Shown: positions 1 through 8,722, counted from the first letter of the stretch. The stretch: 64,000 bases of DNA from Anaerolineaceae bacterium (GCA_002699585.1 PABP01000021.1:1-64000); one strand, 5' to 3'. Program-made: numbers and translations. The notes: generated from the sequence alone by a model not told the origin.

Positions 1-58
1 CCGCAAGCGCCGATGGTACTGCACGGGTGACTGTGTGGGAGAGTAGGCCGTTGCCAAC
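1..58 (+). rRNA. rrf: 5S ribosomal RNA, 3' part
   Basis: The window opens inside a 5S rRNA. The stretch beginning GCCGATGGTACTGCACGGG and continuing to GAGAGTAGGCCGTTGCC matches the conserved 3' third of bacterial 5S rRNA (CGCCGATGGTA... loop, GAGAGTAGG, closing TGCC). The 5' part and presumably the rest of the rrn operon lie upstream of position 1. The 3' end is approximate. The following 220 bases (59-279) hold no gene I can support, only AT-rich sequence with short T-runs near 72 and 100 that could end the rRNA transcript. Confidence 0.85.
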
Positions 59-279
59 CTAATGAAAACACTTTTCTACTGGAAGAGCATTTTCAAAGAC
101 ACTTTTCTAGGTCGCGACTGAGCACATCACAAACACCACTCCAACCCCTTGCTCTTTTGCTTTTAATGGCCCATCTTCCTCTATATATCGCTCAGCTTGC
201 TTTGAATCCCCGATAGCAACTTCTGTTCCTCTTCATTACAATGAGTATCAAAATAAAATGTGTAACTGTGAGTGTCCAA

Positions 280-1233
280 ATGAATGACACACTAACTGCA
301 GTTCCTGGCATTCGTGTTGGCCATGCCACTGATCTGGATGCAGGCACAGGTTGTACGGTGGTTCTATGTCACCCCAACACGGTGGGGGCTGTTGATGTTC
401 GGGGTGGGGCACCTGGCACCCGTGAAACAGACCTCTTGCGACCTGAAAATACGGTTCAGTCGGTTAACGCGATATTTCTTTCTGGCGGTAGCGCATTTGG
501 CTTGAGCGTTGCTGATGGCATTATGCGTTATCTAGTTGAGCAAGGCACAGGCTATCAAGCTGCGGGCGGTCATATTGTTCCTATCGTACCGGGAGCAATT
601 CTTTTTGACCTGATGCTGGGCAATGGCGATATCCATCCTGATTCCGCGATGGGTTACGCGGCTTGTCAGGCCGCGACTGAAGACCCGGTAGCCCAGGGAA
701 CTATCGGCGCTGGAACAGGCGCTTTAGTGGGCGGCATGATGGGGCCACAACTTGCGACAAAAGGTGGTATTGGCTCAGCAAGTATCACGCTGCCTAGTGG
801 CTTAATTGTGAGCGCGCTCGTTGCGGTCAATGCCGTTGGTGACGTCATGAGCCATGAGGGGAAGGTCATAGCTGGCTTGCGTGATGCGGATTCAGGGCAT
901 TTCATTGGCACGCTGAATGCGTTTAAGGCGATGGCGAATATGCCAGATACCGGGCGCGAGAATACCGTCATCGGTGTAGTTGCTACCAACGCTAAGCTGG
1001 ACAAAGCTCAGGCCTTTAAAGTCTCCCAGATGGCCCATGATGGTATTGCCCGTGCTGTGCATCCATCGCACACGCCATACGATGGTGATACGATCTTCAC
1101 CCTGGCTACAGGCACGCACAATGCAGATGCTGGTCTGGTTGGGGCCTTAGCGGCTGATGTCTTTGCGGATGCCATACGCAATGGCATCATGTCGGCGACG
1201 AGCTTGCATGGTGCCCGTGCTGCCATTGAATAA
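280..1233 (+). CDS. P1 family (DmpA-like) autoprocessing aminopeptidase
   Basis: This is an N-terminal nucleophile hydrolase of the DmpA/BapA/NylC family (MEROPS S58). The family cleaves itself into two chains and then removes N-terminal residues or opens beta-peptide or nylon-oligomer bonds. Visible are the N-terminal VPGIRVGHATD, the GGAPGTRETDLL motif, the FLSGGSAFGL loop, the G-rich AGTGALVGG segment, and the processing site in ENTVIGVVATNA. By analogy with NylC (Asn/Thr) and DmpA (Gly/Ser), self-cleavage would expose the Thr encoded at 964-966. The frame is open from ATG 241, but neither start has a good ribosome site. The ATG at 280 puts VPGIRVGH eight residues in, as usual for the family, so I prefer it. 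No signal peptide is seen. The gene stands alone between the rRNA and a two-component system. The substrate is unknown. Confidence 0.85.
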   Translation: MNDTLTAVPGIRVGHATDLDAGTGCTVVLCHPNTVGAVDVRGGAPGTRETDLLRPENTVQSVNAIFLSGGSAFGLSVADGIMRYLVEQGTGYQAAGGHIVPIVPGAILFDLMLGNGDIHPDSAMGYAACQAATEDPVAQGTIGAGTGALVGGMMGPQLATKGGIGSASITLPSGLIVSALVAVNAVGDVMSHEGKVIAGLRDADSGHFIGTLNAFKAMANMPDTGRENTVIGVVATNAKLDKAQAFKVSQMAHDGIARAVHPSHTPYDGDTIFTLATGTHNADAGLVGALAADVFADAIRNGIMSATSLHGARAAIE

Positions 1234-1301
1234 GTGGCTGTATGGTAAGATAGTTAGGATTATTTATTGTTTTCTCGCTGTTAAAGATGTGATGTCATAA
1301 C

Positions 1302-1338
1302 TTAACATAAACTTATCATATCTTTGCTACACTTAACC
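1302..1338 (+). promoter_or_regulatory. Pho-box-like direct repeats before the response regulator
   Basis: Three hexamers sit exactly 11 bp apart: TTAACA (1302), TTATCA (1313) and TTGCTA (1324), with a further TTAACC at 1333. A -10-like TACACT is at 1328-1333 and there is no good -35. Eleven-base direct repeats of TTAACA-like hexamers are how PhoP/PhoB-family winged-helix regulators bind, and here they lie about 30 bp upstream of such a regulator. Autoregulation is an inference. Confidence 0.45.
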
Positions 1339-1366
1339 GGATTTTTTACCTGCAAGGTGTAAACTA

Positions 1367-2059
1367 ATGGCGAAGAAAATTCTCATCGTTGAAGATGAAC
1401 AGAATCTTGTCAACAATCTTGCGGAAAAGTTGCGTGCAGAGGGATATTCCGTCATGACTGCACTCGATGGCGAAGAGGGTTGGAACAAGATTCGTAATGA
1501 CAAACCGGAGCTGGTCATTCTTGACATCATGTTGCCCGGACTGGATGGCCTCAGCTTGTGCCGTATGGTACGCAATGAGCCAACGACCAAGCATATTCGT
1601 ATCATCATGCTCACAGCGCGTGGCGCGGAAGTCGATAAGATTATCGGCCTGGAAAGTGGTGCTGATGACTATATCGTCAAGCCCTTTGGTTTAGGGGAGT
1701 TCCTGGCGCGGGTACGGGCAGTCATGCGTCGGCCAGAGCCAGAAACTACGCTCCAGCAAGATGAAATGACATCCGGTGATCTCGTGCTCAATATGACAGG
1801 CCGTCGCCTGTTTAAGGGCGAGGATGAGATCAAGCTGAGCAACAAAGAGTTTGATCTGTTGACTGAACTGATGCGGAACAAGAATGCTGTTCTCTCGCGT
1901 GATCTGATCCTCACGAAAGTTTGGGGATATGACTATTTTGTTGACAAGCGCACCGTAGATGTACATATCCGTTGGCTAAGAGAGAAAATCGAAGATGATC
2001 CATCAAGCCCACGCCGCATTATCACTGTACGAGGTGTCGGTTATCGATTTGAGGGGTAA
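1367..2059 (+). CDS. OmpR/PhoB-family response regulator
   Basis: This is a DNA-binding response regulator of 230 residues. The receiver domain (about 1-120) has all signature residues: the acidic pair in VEDE (E9, D10), phospho-acceptor D53 in LDIMLPGLDG, T83 in MLTAR and K105 in IVKPF. The C-terminal winged helix (about 133-230) ends in the family's VRGVGYRF. It is followed after 11 bp by the cognate histidine kinase, so the two form one operon. The upstream 11-bp repeats suggest autoregulation and a PhoP/PhoB-like role, for example phosphate response. The sequence alone does not prove the signal. A strong ribosome site is not obvious, but the start fits the family N-terminus (KKILIVEDE). 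Confidence 0.9.
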   Translation: MAKKILIVEDEQNLVNNLAEKLRAEGYSVMTALDGEEGWNKIRNDKPELVILDIMLPGLDGLSLCRMVRNEPTTKHIRIIMLTARGAEVDKIIGLESGADDYIVKPFGLGEFLARVRAVMRRPEPETTLQQDEMTSGDLVLNMTGRRLFKGEDEIKLSNKEFDLLTELMRNKNAVLSRDLILTKVWGYDYFVDKRTVDVHIRWLREKIEDDPSSPRRIITVRGVGYRFEG

Positions 2060-2070
2060 GTAATTCCTAG

Positions 2071-3549
2071 ATGAGCGAAATACTTGTTGTCATAGCACTG
2101 GTTCTACTCGCTCTATTGGCATATGCATATTACCAACAGAGCCTTACGCTGCGCCGTCTACGGGATGAATATGAGGAAACCAACCAGCAAGAGTCCAATC
2201 TTGCAGACGAAAAGATTAAGCTTGCCGAGGAGCTTGGTCAGGTGAAGGAAGCGTTTGCGAAAGCCAATGAACGCAACCACGTTCTGGAGTCTCAGGTAAA
2301 CTCGCGCCAGCAAGAAATCAGCCGACTGAAGTCGGAAATGGTGCTGTCTGAGCAGGATTCCAAACAGAGCCGAGCGCTGTTTTCCACGATTGCAAGTGTT
2401 GCTTACGATATTGTCTTTGTCCTCGATGAAGACCTGACGGTTGTTGCGCACAACCGCGCGGCTGAGCCTATGTTTGAGGTGAAAAACGCGCTGGGGTCGC
2501 TCATAACGGATATCATCGATCTGCCAGAGTTAGAGTCTATCTTACAAGGCACGTTAGCCCTCCCTGTTGATGAAGACTTCGAAGAACAGCTTATCTATCA
2601 AGGCCAGCACTATAAGATCCGCACGCGGTTAATGCCTTATCATGATGGCACGTACTTCCTTGGTGTGGCTATGCAGAATATCACCCAACTGGTACGGCTC
2701 AACCGCTCCCGGCGTGATATGGTGGCCAACATCTCCCATGAACTGCGCACCCCAATCGCGACGATCCGCCTCAAGATTGACAGCCTCTTTGAATCTGACG
2801 AGAAGATCAAGCGTAAAACCAGCATTCAGACGCTCAAAGAAATTAGCACACAAACCGATTCTTTGGAGCGTATGGTCCAGGAGCTTCTCGACCTCTCAAT
2901 GATCGAATCTGGCCAAGCCATCATGAAGCTAGTTCCTAATAACTTGCTAGCGATACTCGAAGATGCCACCGAGCGCTTAAGCGATCAACTGGAGGCTAAA
3001 GACCTTTCCATAGTGGTTCATGTACCCGAGCGCTATGAAGTCCTCGCGGACCGCGATCATATCCGGCGCATTTTCGTCAATCTGATCGGCAATGCGATTA
3101 AATTCTCACCTGAGGGTGAATCTATTACGGTGAGTGCGCAGGCCAAGAACGAGGAAATTGAGATCAGTGTCTTTGATAATGGCCCTGGCGTGCCGGATGA
3201 TCAGCGGCAGCGTATCTTCGAGCGCTTCTATCAGGTGGATATCGCTCGTACCAAGCGTGAGGGTAGTGGGCTGGGTTTGGCGTTGTGTAAACACATCGTT
3301 GAACATCATGGCGGCCAGATTTGGGCCCAGGGTAACAGTCAAGGCAGTGGCGGACGTTTCCTGTTCACGCTATTGAATGCAAGCCCCGCGGAGCCTGAAG
3401 ACGAAATGGACCGCGGCCAGCATGATCTTCCGCTGGCGTCGGTAGCCTCTTCGGCGGCTGCAAATGGGAATGGAACCCCCGTAACTGAGGATCAACCCGA
3501 CGAGCAAATTGCGCAAGAAGCGCCCGAAGAAGAGGAAGAAAACGCCTGA
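2071..3549 (+). CDS. PhoR-like sensor histidine kinase
   Basis: This is a membrane sensor kinase of 492 residues, partner of the regulator 11 bp upstream. One N-terminal membrane helix (about 4-22) is followed by a charged coiled coil (about 25-95), a PAS-like domain (about 100-210), a HisKA dimerisation domain with phospho-acceptor H223 in NISHELRTPIA, and a HATPase domain. The ATPase has the N-box (FVNLIGNAIKFS), DNGPGVP and GSGLGLALCKHI. The last 50 residues are an acidic, low-complexity Glu-rich tail. There is no second transmembrane helix and so no extracytoplasmic sensor loop. This resembles PhoR/WalK-type kinases that sense through the membrane helix, the PAS domain or a partner protein. 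Confidence 0.9.
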   Translation: MSEILVVIALVLLALLAYAYYQQSLTLRRLRDEYEETNQQESNLADEKIKLAEELGQVKEAFAKANERNHVLESQVNSRQQEISRLKSEMVLSEQDSKQSRALFSTIASVAYDIVFVLDEDLTVVAHNRAAEPMFEVKNALGSLITDIIDLPELESILQGTLALPVDEDFEEQLIYQGQHYKIRTRLMPYHDGTYFLGVAMQNITQLVRLNRSRRDMVANISHELRTPIATIRLKIDSLFESDEKIKRKTSIQTLKEISTQTDSLERMVQELLDLSMIESGQAIMKLVPNNLLAILEDATERLSDQLEAKDLSIVVHVPERYEVLADRDHIRRIFVNLIGNAIKFSPEGESITVSAQAKNEEIEISVFDNGPGVPDDQRQRIFERFYQVDIARTKREGSGLGLALCKHIVEHHGGQIWAQGNSQGSGGRFLFTLLNASPAEPEDEMDRGQHDLPLASVASSAAANGNGTPVTEDQPDEQIAQEAPEEEEENA

Positions 3550-3562
3550 ACATCGCGAAGAA

Positions 3563-3579
3563 TGTCATATTCGATGACA
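3563..3579 (+). terminator. weak hairpin after the kinase gene
   Basis: TGTCAT and ATGACA form a 6-bp stem with a 5-base loop, 14 bases after the stop codon. No real U-run follows (ATTTGCTG), so termination is uncertain. Confidence 0.3.
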
Positions 3580-3651
3580 ATTTGCTGAGTTCTGCTAGAT
3601 TGCGCATGGTCTCTCTGTTATACTGACAAGCGAAGTGAACAAGTAAATATG

Positions 3652-3832
3652 TAGACCTTCGGGGCAGGGTGCAAGTCCCTACCGGCGGTGAAGTACACAA
3701 AATGTACACAGCCCGCGACCCGTGTCACAGATTGCCAGTACAGGCAGTTTGTGCGTCGTAATCAGCATGATTGCGCCGGTTGATCTGGTGAGAAGCCAGA
3801 GCCGACGGTAATAGTCCGGATGAGAGAAGGTG
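3652..3832 (+). ncRNA. FMN riboswitch (RFN element)
   Basis: All conserved blocks of the RFN aptamer are present in order: AGACCTTCGGGGCAGGGTG, CCCTACCGGCGGTGA, AGCCCGCGA, a variable arm, GATCTGGTGAGAAGCCAGAG, CCGACGGTAATAGTCCGGATG and a closing GAGAAGGT that pairs with the 5' ACCTT. The variable arm (about 3718-3776) is fairly long. A -10-like TATACT at 3619-3624 could start the leader. Downstream, AACTG (3835) and CAGTT (3854) can form a hairpin followed by GGCTTTTG, a weak candidate terminator for the expression platform. FMN should repress the transporter genes that follow. Confidence 0.95.
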
Positions 3833-3999
3833 AAAACTGTGAGCGTATGCTGCCAGTTGGCTTTTGTAATACATGGCCGCTGGTTATGATGTTAATTCAT
3901 ATGCTTGCGGGTGTTTCATATGCCACTGCCTCGATTTCGATTCTAGAAAGCGGGGCGTTTTTGATTCCGTTCCAATCCGCAAAAAAGAGCAGTACCACC

Positions 4000-4815
4000 A
4001 TGAAGGCTGATGTCCGTCGCCAGCGCCAAAAACGTGCATATTCTCCTATGCTCTTGAAGGGGATACGTCGGCTGGCGCCCATCTTAACGGTGCTTATAAT
4101 CGTTATCATCTGGCAGGGCATCTATACAGCCGAAGTCTATCCGAGCTTCCTCATTCCTTCCCCGGCGTCCGTACTAGAGACCTTCGTTGAAAGTGTGCAG
4201 GATGGCATACTACTGTATCATCTGAGCATTACCCTGCAAGAGACCCTGATTGGCCTCTTAATTGGTGTAGCGATTGGGTCCAGCCTGGGCTATATCATTG
4301 CCAACGTACCTATTTTGGAAGACCTGCTTTCCCCATTGATTGTGGCCTTCCAGTCCACACCGACAATTGCCTATGCGCCCCTGCTCATTCTCTGGTTCGG
4401 CAATGACATCCAGAGCAAGATCGTCATTGTGGTCATCATCGTCTTCTTCCCGACCATGATGAATACCATTGCTGGACTTCGTGCTGTTCCCGAAGGGTTG
4501 CGTGATGTCTTCAAGGTCATGAAAGCTACCCGCTGGCAATTATTCACCAAGCTGGAGTTACCTGCGGCGCTGGCGGTCCTCCTGGTGGGCCTAAAGACCA
4601 GTGCGACCCTGGCCGTCATCGGGGCTGTTGTTGGCGAGTTCGTCAGTGTGAACGAAGGTTTGGGGAGCATGGTTGCTATTGCGCGCAACCAATATGACAC
4701 GCCGCTGGTATTCGTCGGGGTCATTAGCCTGAGTTTGCTGGCATTATCCCTGTACACGCTGGTAAGTTTCTTGGAATACTATCTCCTGAGGTGGCGGCGT
4801 TTTGGCCGCACATAA
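4000..4815 (+). CDS. ribX: riboflavin-type ABC transporter permease (RibX-like)
   Basis: This is an inner-membrane permease of the SsuC/TauC/ThiX (BPD_transp_1) type with about six membrane helices. The EAA loop is visible as GLRAVPEGLRDVFKVMKATR. It should move riboflavin, or another flavin precursor, delivered by the next gene's binding protein. Assignment to riboflavin rests on the FMN riboswitch immediately upstream and on the known RibXY system of Chloroflexota, not on residues in the protein. The reading frame is open back to 3820, but that start lies inside the riboswitch. ATG 4000 gives 272 residues, the normal length, beginning with a basic segment before the first helix (about residues 22-40). 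The ribosome site there is weak, so the start is provisional. The next gene follows after 54 bp. Confidence 0.85.
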   Translation: MKADVRRQRQKRAYSPMLLKGIRRLAPILTVLIIVIIWQGIYTAEVYPSFLIPSPASVLETFVESVQDGILLYHLSITLQETLIGLLIGVAIGSSLGYIIANVPILEDLLSPLIVAFQSTPTIAYAPLLILWFGNDIQSKIVIVVIIVFFPTMMNTIAGLRAVPEGLRDVFKVMKATRWQLFTKLELPAALAVLLVGLKTSATLAVIGAVVGEFVSVNEGLGSMVAIARNQYDTPLVFVGVISLSLLALSLYTLVSFLEYYLLRWRRFGRT

Positions 4816-4869
4816 GTCTATTGACGCATTACATTGTGCTACCCTCATCTGGAGAGGAAGAAGACCCAA

Positions 4870-6003
4870 ATGATTAAGCGTATCGTGATCGTCTTACTGT
4901 TTAGCGTCGTTGTCTATGGCGTTTCTATTGCCCAGGATGATCTGGAAGATGAGCGTTTCTTACTTACATTTGTGCCCAACATCCAATTCTCACCGCTGTA
5001 TGTAGCGATTGAGCAAGGCTATGCTGAGGATGCAGGTTATAACCTGACCATCGAATATCTCAATGAACCTGATGTAGTGGATCTGGTTGCGGCAGGGCAG
5101 GCCAATTTTGGTATGGTGAGCGGCGAACAGGTGATTACGGCTGTCTCGCGCCAGCGCCCGATTGTTTATGTTTATGAGTGGTTCCAGCAGTATCCGGTTG
5201 GTGTGGTTTTGGATGCAGCCAGTGATATTACGCAGGTATCAGACCTGGCTGGTAAGCGTATCGGTTTGCCAGGGCGTTTTGGGGCTTCCTACAGTGGTCT
5301 GACAACCCTGCTTACTGCCAATGATATGTCCGAACGCGACGTTGAACTCCAGGAAATTGGATATGTCGCGCCGGATGTGTTCTGTACAGGTGGGGCTGTG
5401 GATGCCGTTGTTGTCTATTTGAATAATGAACCGCTGCAAATTCAACTACGGGCTGATGCGGGCGATTGTGCAGATGTTGAATCTGTTCGCGTGTTTCCTG
5501 TAGCGGAATCAACCGACCTGGTGGCGAATGGCATCATAACCAGCACGGAGCTTTTAGAGCGTGATCCAAACCATGTTAGTGCTATCGTGATGGCTTTTGA
5601 CCACGGCTTACGCGATGTCATCAATAATCCTGCGCGTGCCTATCTCCTGAGCGAAGCCTATGTCGAAGGGCTGCCGCTATCCGATGAACTACGTGAGGCA
5701 TTAAACACATTGGCTGATGAACAGGATGCGTTCCTGGCTGATCAGCCAACACGCGAAGACATCATAGCCAGTCGTTCCGCCATGCTGGAAACATTGCAAT
5801 CCACGATAGCCGACCCGGCGGAACTCATTCAGTTCCAGGTGTTGCTGGCGTCGATTAATCTGTGGGATGCGGATCAACTTGGCTACAGTGATATGGCAAG
5901 CTGGGAAGCCATGCAGACAACGCTGATCGAACTGGGGTCGTTGGACGATGCCATCGACCTGGAAGGCATATTTACAAACCAATTTGTGGATGAAACTGAC
6001 TAA
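4870..6003 (+). CDS. ribY: NMT1/THI5-like flavin-binding protein (RibY-like)
   Basis: This is the extracytoplasmic solute-binding component, 377 residues. A hydrophobic signal peptide (residues 1-21, with likely cleavage near SIAQ) precedes an NMT1/THI5-like fold: LTFVPNIQFSPLYVAIEQGY, VVDLVAAGQANFGMVSGEQ, and LAGKRIGLPG. There is no lipobox cysteine at the cleavage site, so attachment to the membrane is not evident. ATG 4870 is chosen because GGAGAGGAAG lies about 10 bases before it. The in-frame ATG at 4834 would add 12 residues in front of the signal peptide. The stop codon overlaps the ATPase start by one base (TAATG), so the two are translationally coupled. Confidence 0.87.
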   Translation: MIKRIVIVLLFSVVVYGVSIAQDDLEDERFLLTFVPNIQFSPLYVAIEQGYAEDAGYNLTIEYLNEPDVVDLVAAGQANFGMVSGEQVITAVSRQRPIVYVYEWFQQYPVGVVLDAASDITQVSDLAGKRIGLPGRFGASYSGLTTLLTANDMSERDVELQEIGYVAPDVFCTGGAVDAVVVYLNNEPLQIQLRADAGDCADVESVRVFPVAESTDLVANGIITSTELLERDPNHVSAIVMAFDHGLRDVINNPARAYLLSEAYVEGLPLSDELREALNTLADEQDAFLADQPTREDIIASRSAMLETLQSTIADPAELIQFQVLLASINLWDADQLGYSDMASWEAMQTTLIELGSLDDAIDLEGIFTNQFVDETD

Positions 6004-6758
6004 TGCAAATTGCGGCAGAGGGTGCAGTCATTGAGTATGCAATGGCCGGGGGTGGCCATCTGGCCGCGCTCGGCCCAGTAACGTTCATCATCGAAGATGG
6101 TACGTTTGTCTCGCTTTTGGGACCGAGCGGCTGTGGCAAAAGCACCCTCATCCGTGCCCTGGCTGGCCTGGAGAAGCCGACCCGGGGCAGCTTCCGAATT
6201 GACGACCGTATCGTGACCTCACCCTCAACCGAGGTGGGGGTCATGTTCCAGAGTGCGAACCTCATACCCTGGCGGACCGTGTCTGAAAATGTGATGCTGC
6301 CCCTGGAATTAGCCGGAGCGCCCAAGAGCCAACGCAACAATGCCTCGAAACGTATTCTTGAGCCGCTGGGCCTCTCGGAATACGAAACACTGTATCCGGG
6401 CCAGTTATCGGGTGGCATGGCGCAGCGCGTTGCCCTGGGGCGCGTCTTGATACAAAGCCCGGATGTGCTGTTATTAGACGAGCCATTCGGCGCGCTTGAT
6501 GCCATGAACCGCGAGAAAATCAGCATGGATTTGCTGCGCATCTGGTCGCAGCAGCGGCAAACGCTGTTGATGGTCACCCATGATGTGCAAGAAGCGGTCT
6601 TGCTTTCTGATCGCGTATTGGTGATGAGCCATCGACCTGGGCGCATTATTGACGATGTGTCTGTTGATTTGCCGCGCCCACGCTATTCCGAGATGATCTA
6701 CGAACCGGCATTTACTGAAGTGGCTCGTCATCTACGGCGTGCGATTGATCGCGCTTGA
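6003..6758 (+). CDS. ABC transporter ATPase of the flavin importer
   Basis: This is a cytoplasmic ATPase of 251 residues that powers the RibX/RibY importer. It has Walker A GPSGCGKST, the Q-loop FQSANLIPW, signature LSGGMAQRVALGR, Walker B VLLLDEPFGALD and the H-loop VTHDVQEA. The closest general class is the SsuB/TauB/ThiZ group, which fits the permease and binding-protein types. It begins on the last base of the ribY stop codon. After its stop, the next genes are on the opposite strand, so it closes the riboswitch-controlled operon. Confidence 0.9.
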   Translation: MQIAAEGAVIEYAMAGGGHLAALGPVTFIIEDGTFVSLLGPSGCGKSTLIRALAGLEKPTRGSFRIDDRIVTSPSTEVGVMFQSANLIPWRTVSENVMLPLELAGAPKSQRNNASKRILEPLGLSEYETLYPGQLSGGMAQRVALGRVLIQSPDVLLLDEPFGALDAMNREKISMDLLRIWSQQRQTLLMVTHDVQEAVLLSDRVLVMSHRPGRIIDDVSVDLPRPRYSEMIYEPAFTEVARHLRRAIDRA

Positions 6759-6770
6759 GTGGCACGCTTG

Positions 6771-6992
6771 TTATCGGTTGTTATCGTGATAGCGACCGTT
6801 GGGTGAGTCCAGTCGTTCCCAGGTGGTCATATCCTGGCAATAATCACAGATGTCAGGTGGCTCTTGCCCCGGCGTAGTGAAATGCTGTTGACCGCACGTC
6901 AGGCAGCGCCAACGCACAATATCGGCCAACTCGTCGTTGTGGGCCTTGTTGCCTTGTGGGTTGTCCTCTCTTCGGGAATCAGCCAGCGTCAC
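6771..6992 (-). CDS. small rubredoxin-like zinc-ribbon protein
   Basis: This is a 73-residue protein with two CxxC knuckles (CLTC and CDYC) about 18 residues apart, separated by a Pro-rich turn (PGQEPPDI). The pattern is that of a rubredoxin-like or zinc-ribbon fold binding one Zn or Fe. It starts with GTG at 6992 and overlaps the stop of the upstream histidine kinase by four bases (GTGA), so it is translated by coupling to that kinase. The N-terminal 25 residues are polar and unconserved in appearance. Function is unknown. The coupling suggests it works with, or is dosed with, the kinase. Confidence 0.6.
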   Translation of the reverse strand: MTLADSRREDNPQGNKAHNDELADIVRWRCLTCGQQHFTTPGQEPPDICDYCQDMTTWERLDSPNGRYHDNNR

Positions 6993-8722
6993 GAAGCATC
7001 CTCTGACGTTGATGATGTGTCCTGGCTAGCCACACCTGGGGTGTCTTCGGTTTGATACGGCAGTGAGATGCCAAATGTACTGCCTTTGCCTTCTTCGCTC
7101 TCGACGTATGCTTGGCCGCCATGTGCTTCTGCTACCGATTTGACGATAGCTAGACCCAGACCGGAGCCATCGGCTTTGGCGCGCATATCTACTCGGTAAA
7201 AGCGATCAAACAGGCGTGGCAATGCCTGCCGGGGAATCCCAGGACCCTGGTCAATTACTTCAAAGCAGACGCAGTCACCGCTGCTGTACACATTAAACAT
7301 AATAGCGCCATCATCAGCATATTTGATGGCGTTTTCCAGGTAGTTGGTGAGGGCACGTTGCATCCACTCTCGGTCGAGATTCATCATGGCGGGTACATCG
7401 CTGCTGACCTGGGTATTGAACTCAATATCTTGGCTGGTCATGACCGCCTGCATCTGTAAACCGACCTCGTAGCACATTTCGCGCAGATCAACCTCTGACA
7501 GATGGAAGTTATAGCCGCTTTCGATCTCCTCAATATGCATCAGATCATCGATGAGGCGGCGCAGGCGCTTCATACCAGTGCGGGCAATGCCGATGACTTC
7601 CTTGACGGTTTCATCTTCGGTATCGATCATGCCTTCTAGCATATGGATTGAGCTTTGTGTCACGCCCAGCGGATTTTTCATATCATGGGCGGCGGCCTGT
7701 ATGAACTGTACACGCGCTAGTTCGGCTTCTCGCAAGTGGGTGATGTCTTGCAATACGATGACCCAGCCATCTTCATCGGGCGTTTCTTTGGCGACAATCT
7801 GGCTGGGAACGCTGACTGGCGATACCTGTATCGATAGTTCTGGTCCGTCCTCAAGATGCACGCGGCTGTTGCGTTGGTGCGGTGGCGCATCGGGGGCGAT
7901 GCCCTTGAGAATCGCATCTCTGACGCGCTCCTGTATGGCGGCTTCTCGCAGGGGGACGCCCATAACAGCCTTTTCGTCGACATCTAGCAATTGGGATGCG
8001 GCATAGTTAATCAAACTGATGCGCCCATCTTGATCGGTCGCTAGGATGCCATCGGCAGAGGAGTGCAAAATGGCAGTGAGTCGATTTTGCTCAACCAGGT
8101 TGCTCTCATACAGACGGGCATTTTCAATGGCGACACCGACTGTATCCGCGATAGATTTGAGCACGGCGATGTTATCATCATCGAATGAGTTCTTTTTATG
8201 GCTCATGATGCTCAGTATGCCGATAATGCGGCCACGCGCATGCATGGGGGCCATCGCAATGGCCCGGAAACGCTCTTTTTTGAAGCTGGGTACAGCATAC
8301 GTTTCGCTACCATCCAGATCGTTGTGGACCAGCACCTCATCGTTACCAATGACCTTGCCCGACATGCCTTCGCCCATCGGAATACGCATGGGGTTGGTCA
8401 CGACAAAATCATTCAACCATCCGGCTTGTGCCCGCAATACCAATTCGTTGGCATTGGCATCAATCAGACTGATACCTGCTGCTTCTGCGCCGACTGCATT
8501 GCGTACCGCGTCCAAGGCTGTGTTCAGCGTCAGGTTCAGGTCCAGCGAATGGCTGACGGTCGAAGCGACAATATTTATCGCAGAAATCTGGTCTGTGCGC
8601 CGCTTGATTTCTGCATTGAGTCGTTCGTTTTGTAGCGCCAAGCTGCCATCGCCTTCCGACGCTTCTACTGGAGCATCTGTAGGTGGTGACTCGTATGGCT
8701 GCTTTTCTTTATCGTCTGTCAT
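6989..8722 (-). CDS. GAF-PAS sensor histidine kinase, soluble, orphan
   Basis: This is a 577-residue cytoplasmic kinase without membrane helices. Order: a disordered acidic start, a short coiled coil (about 28-50), a GAF domain (about 55-205; MGEGMSGKVIGNDE, IGILSIMSHK), a PAS domain (about 215-330; SSADGILATDQDGRISLIN), HisKA with H346 in AAAHDMKNPLG, and HATPase with NYLENAIKYA, DQGPGIP and GSGLGLAIVKSV. The start has an acceptable ribosome site (ACAGGTAAC). No response regulator is adjacent. The nearest on the same strand is absent, and the degenerate one at 11776 is on the other strand. GAF and PAS domains suggest sensing of a small ligand or redox state. Confidence 0.88.
   Translation of the reverse strand: MTDDKEKQPYESPPTDAPVEASEGDGSLALQNERLNAEIKRRTDQISAINIVASTVSHSLDLNLTLNTALDAVRNAVGAEAAGISLIDANANELVLRAQAGWLNDFVVTNPMRIPMGEGMSGKVIGNDEVLVHNDLDGSETYAVPSFKKERFRAIAMAPMHARGRIIGILSIMSHKKNSFDDDNIAVLKSIADTVGVAIENARLYESNLVEQNRLTAILHSSADGILATDQDGRISLINYAASQLLDVDEKAVMGVPLREAAIQERVRDAILKGIAPDAPPHQRNSRVHLEDGPELSIQVSPVSVPSQIVAKETPDEDGWVIVLQDITHLREAELARVQFIQAAAHDMKNPLGVTQSSIHMLEGMIDTEDETVKEVIGIARTGMKRLRRLIDDLMHIEEIESGYNFHLSEVDLREMCYEVGLQMQAVMTSQDIEFNTQVSSDVPAMMNLDREWMQRALTNYLENAIKYADDGAIMFNVYSSGDCVCFEVIDQGPGIPRQALPRLFDRFYRVDMRAKADGSGLGLAIVKSVAEAHGGQAYVESEEGKGSTFGISLPYQTEDTPGVASQDTSSTSEDAS

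Noticed and set aside
3820-3999. N-terminal 60 codons of the open frame for the RibX permease
   Set aside because: They begin inside the FMN aptamer and encode no membrane-protein-like start. The ATG at 4000 gives the normal permease length.
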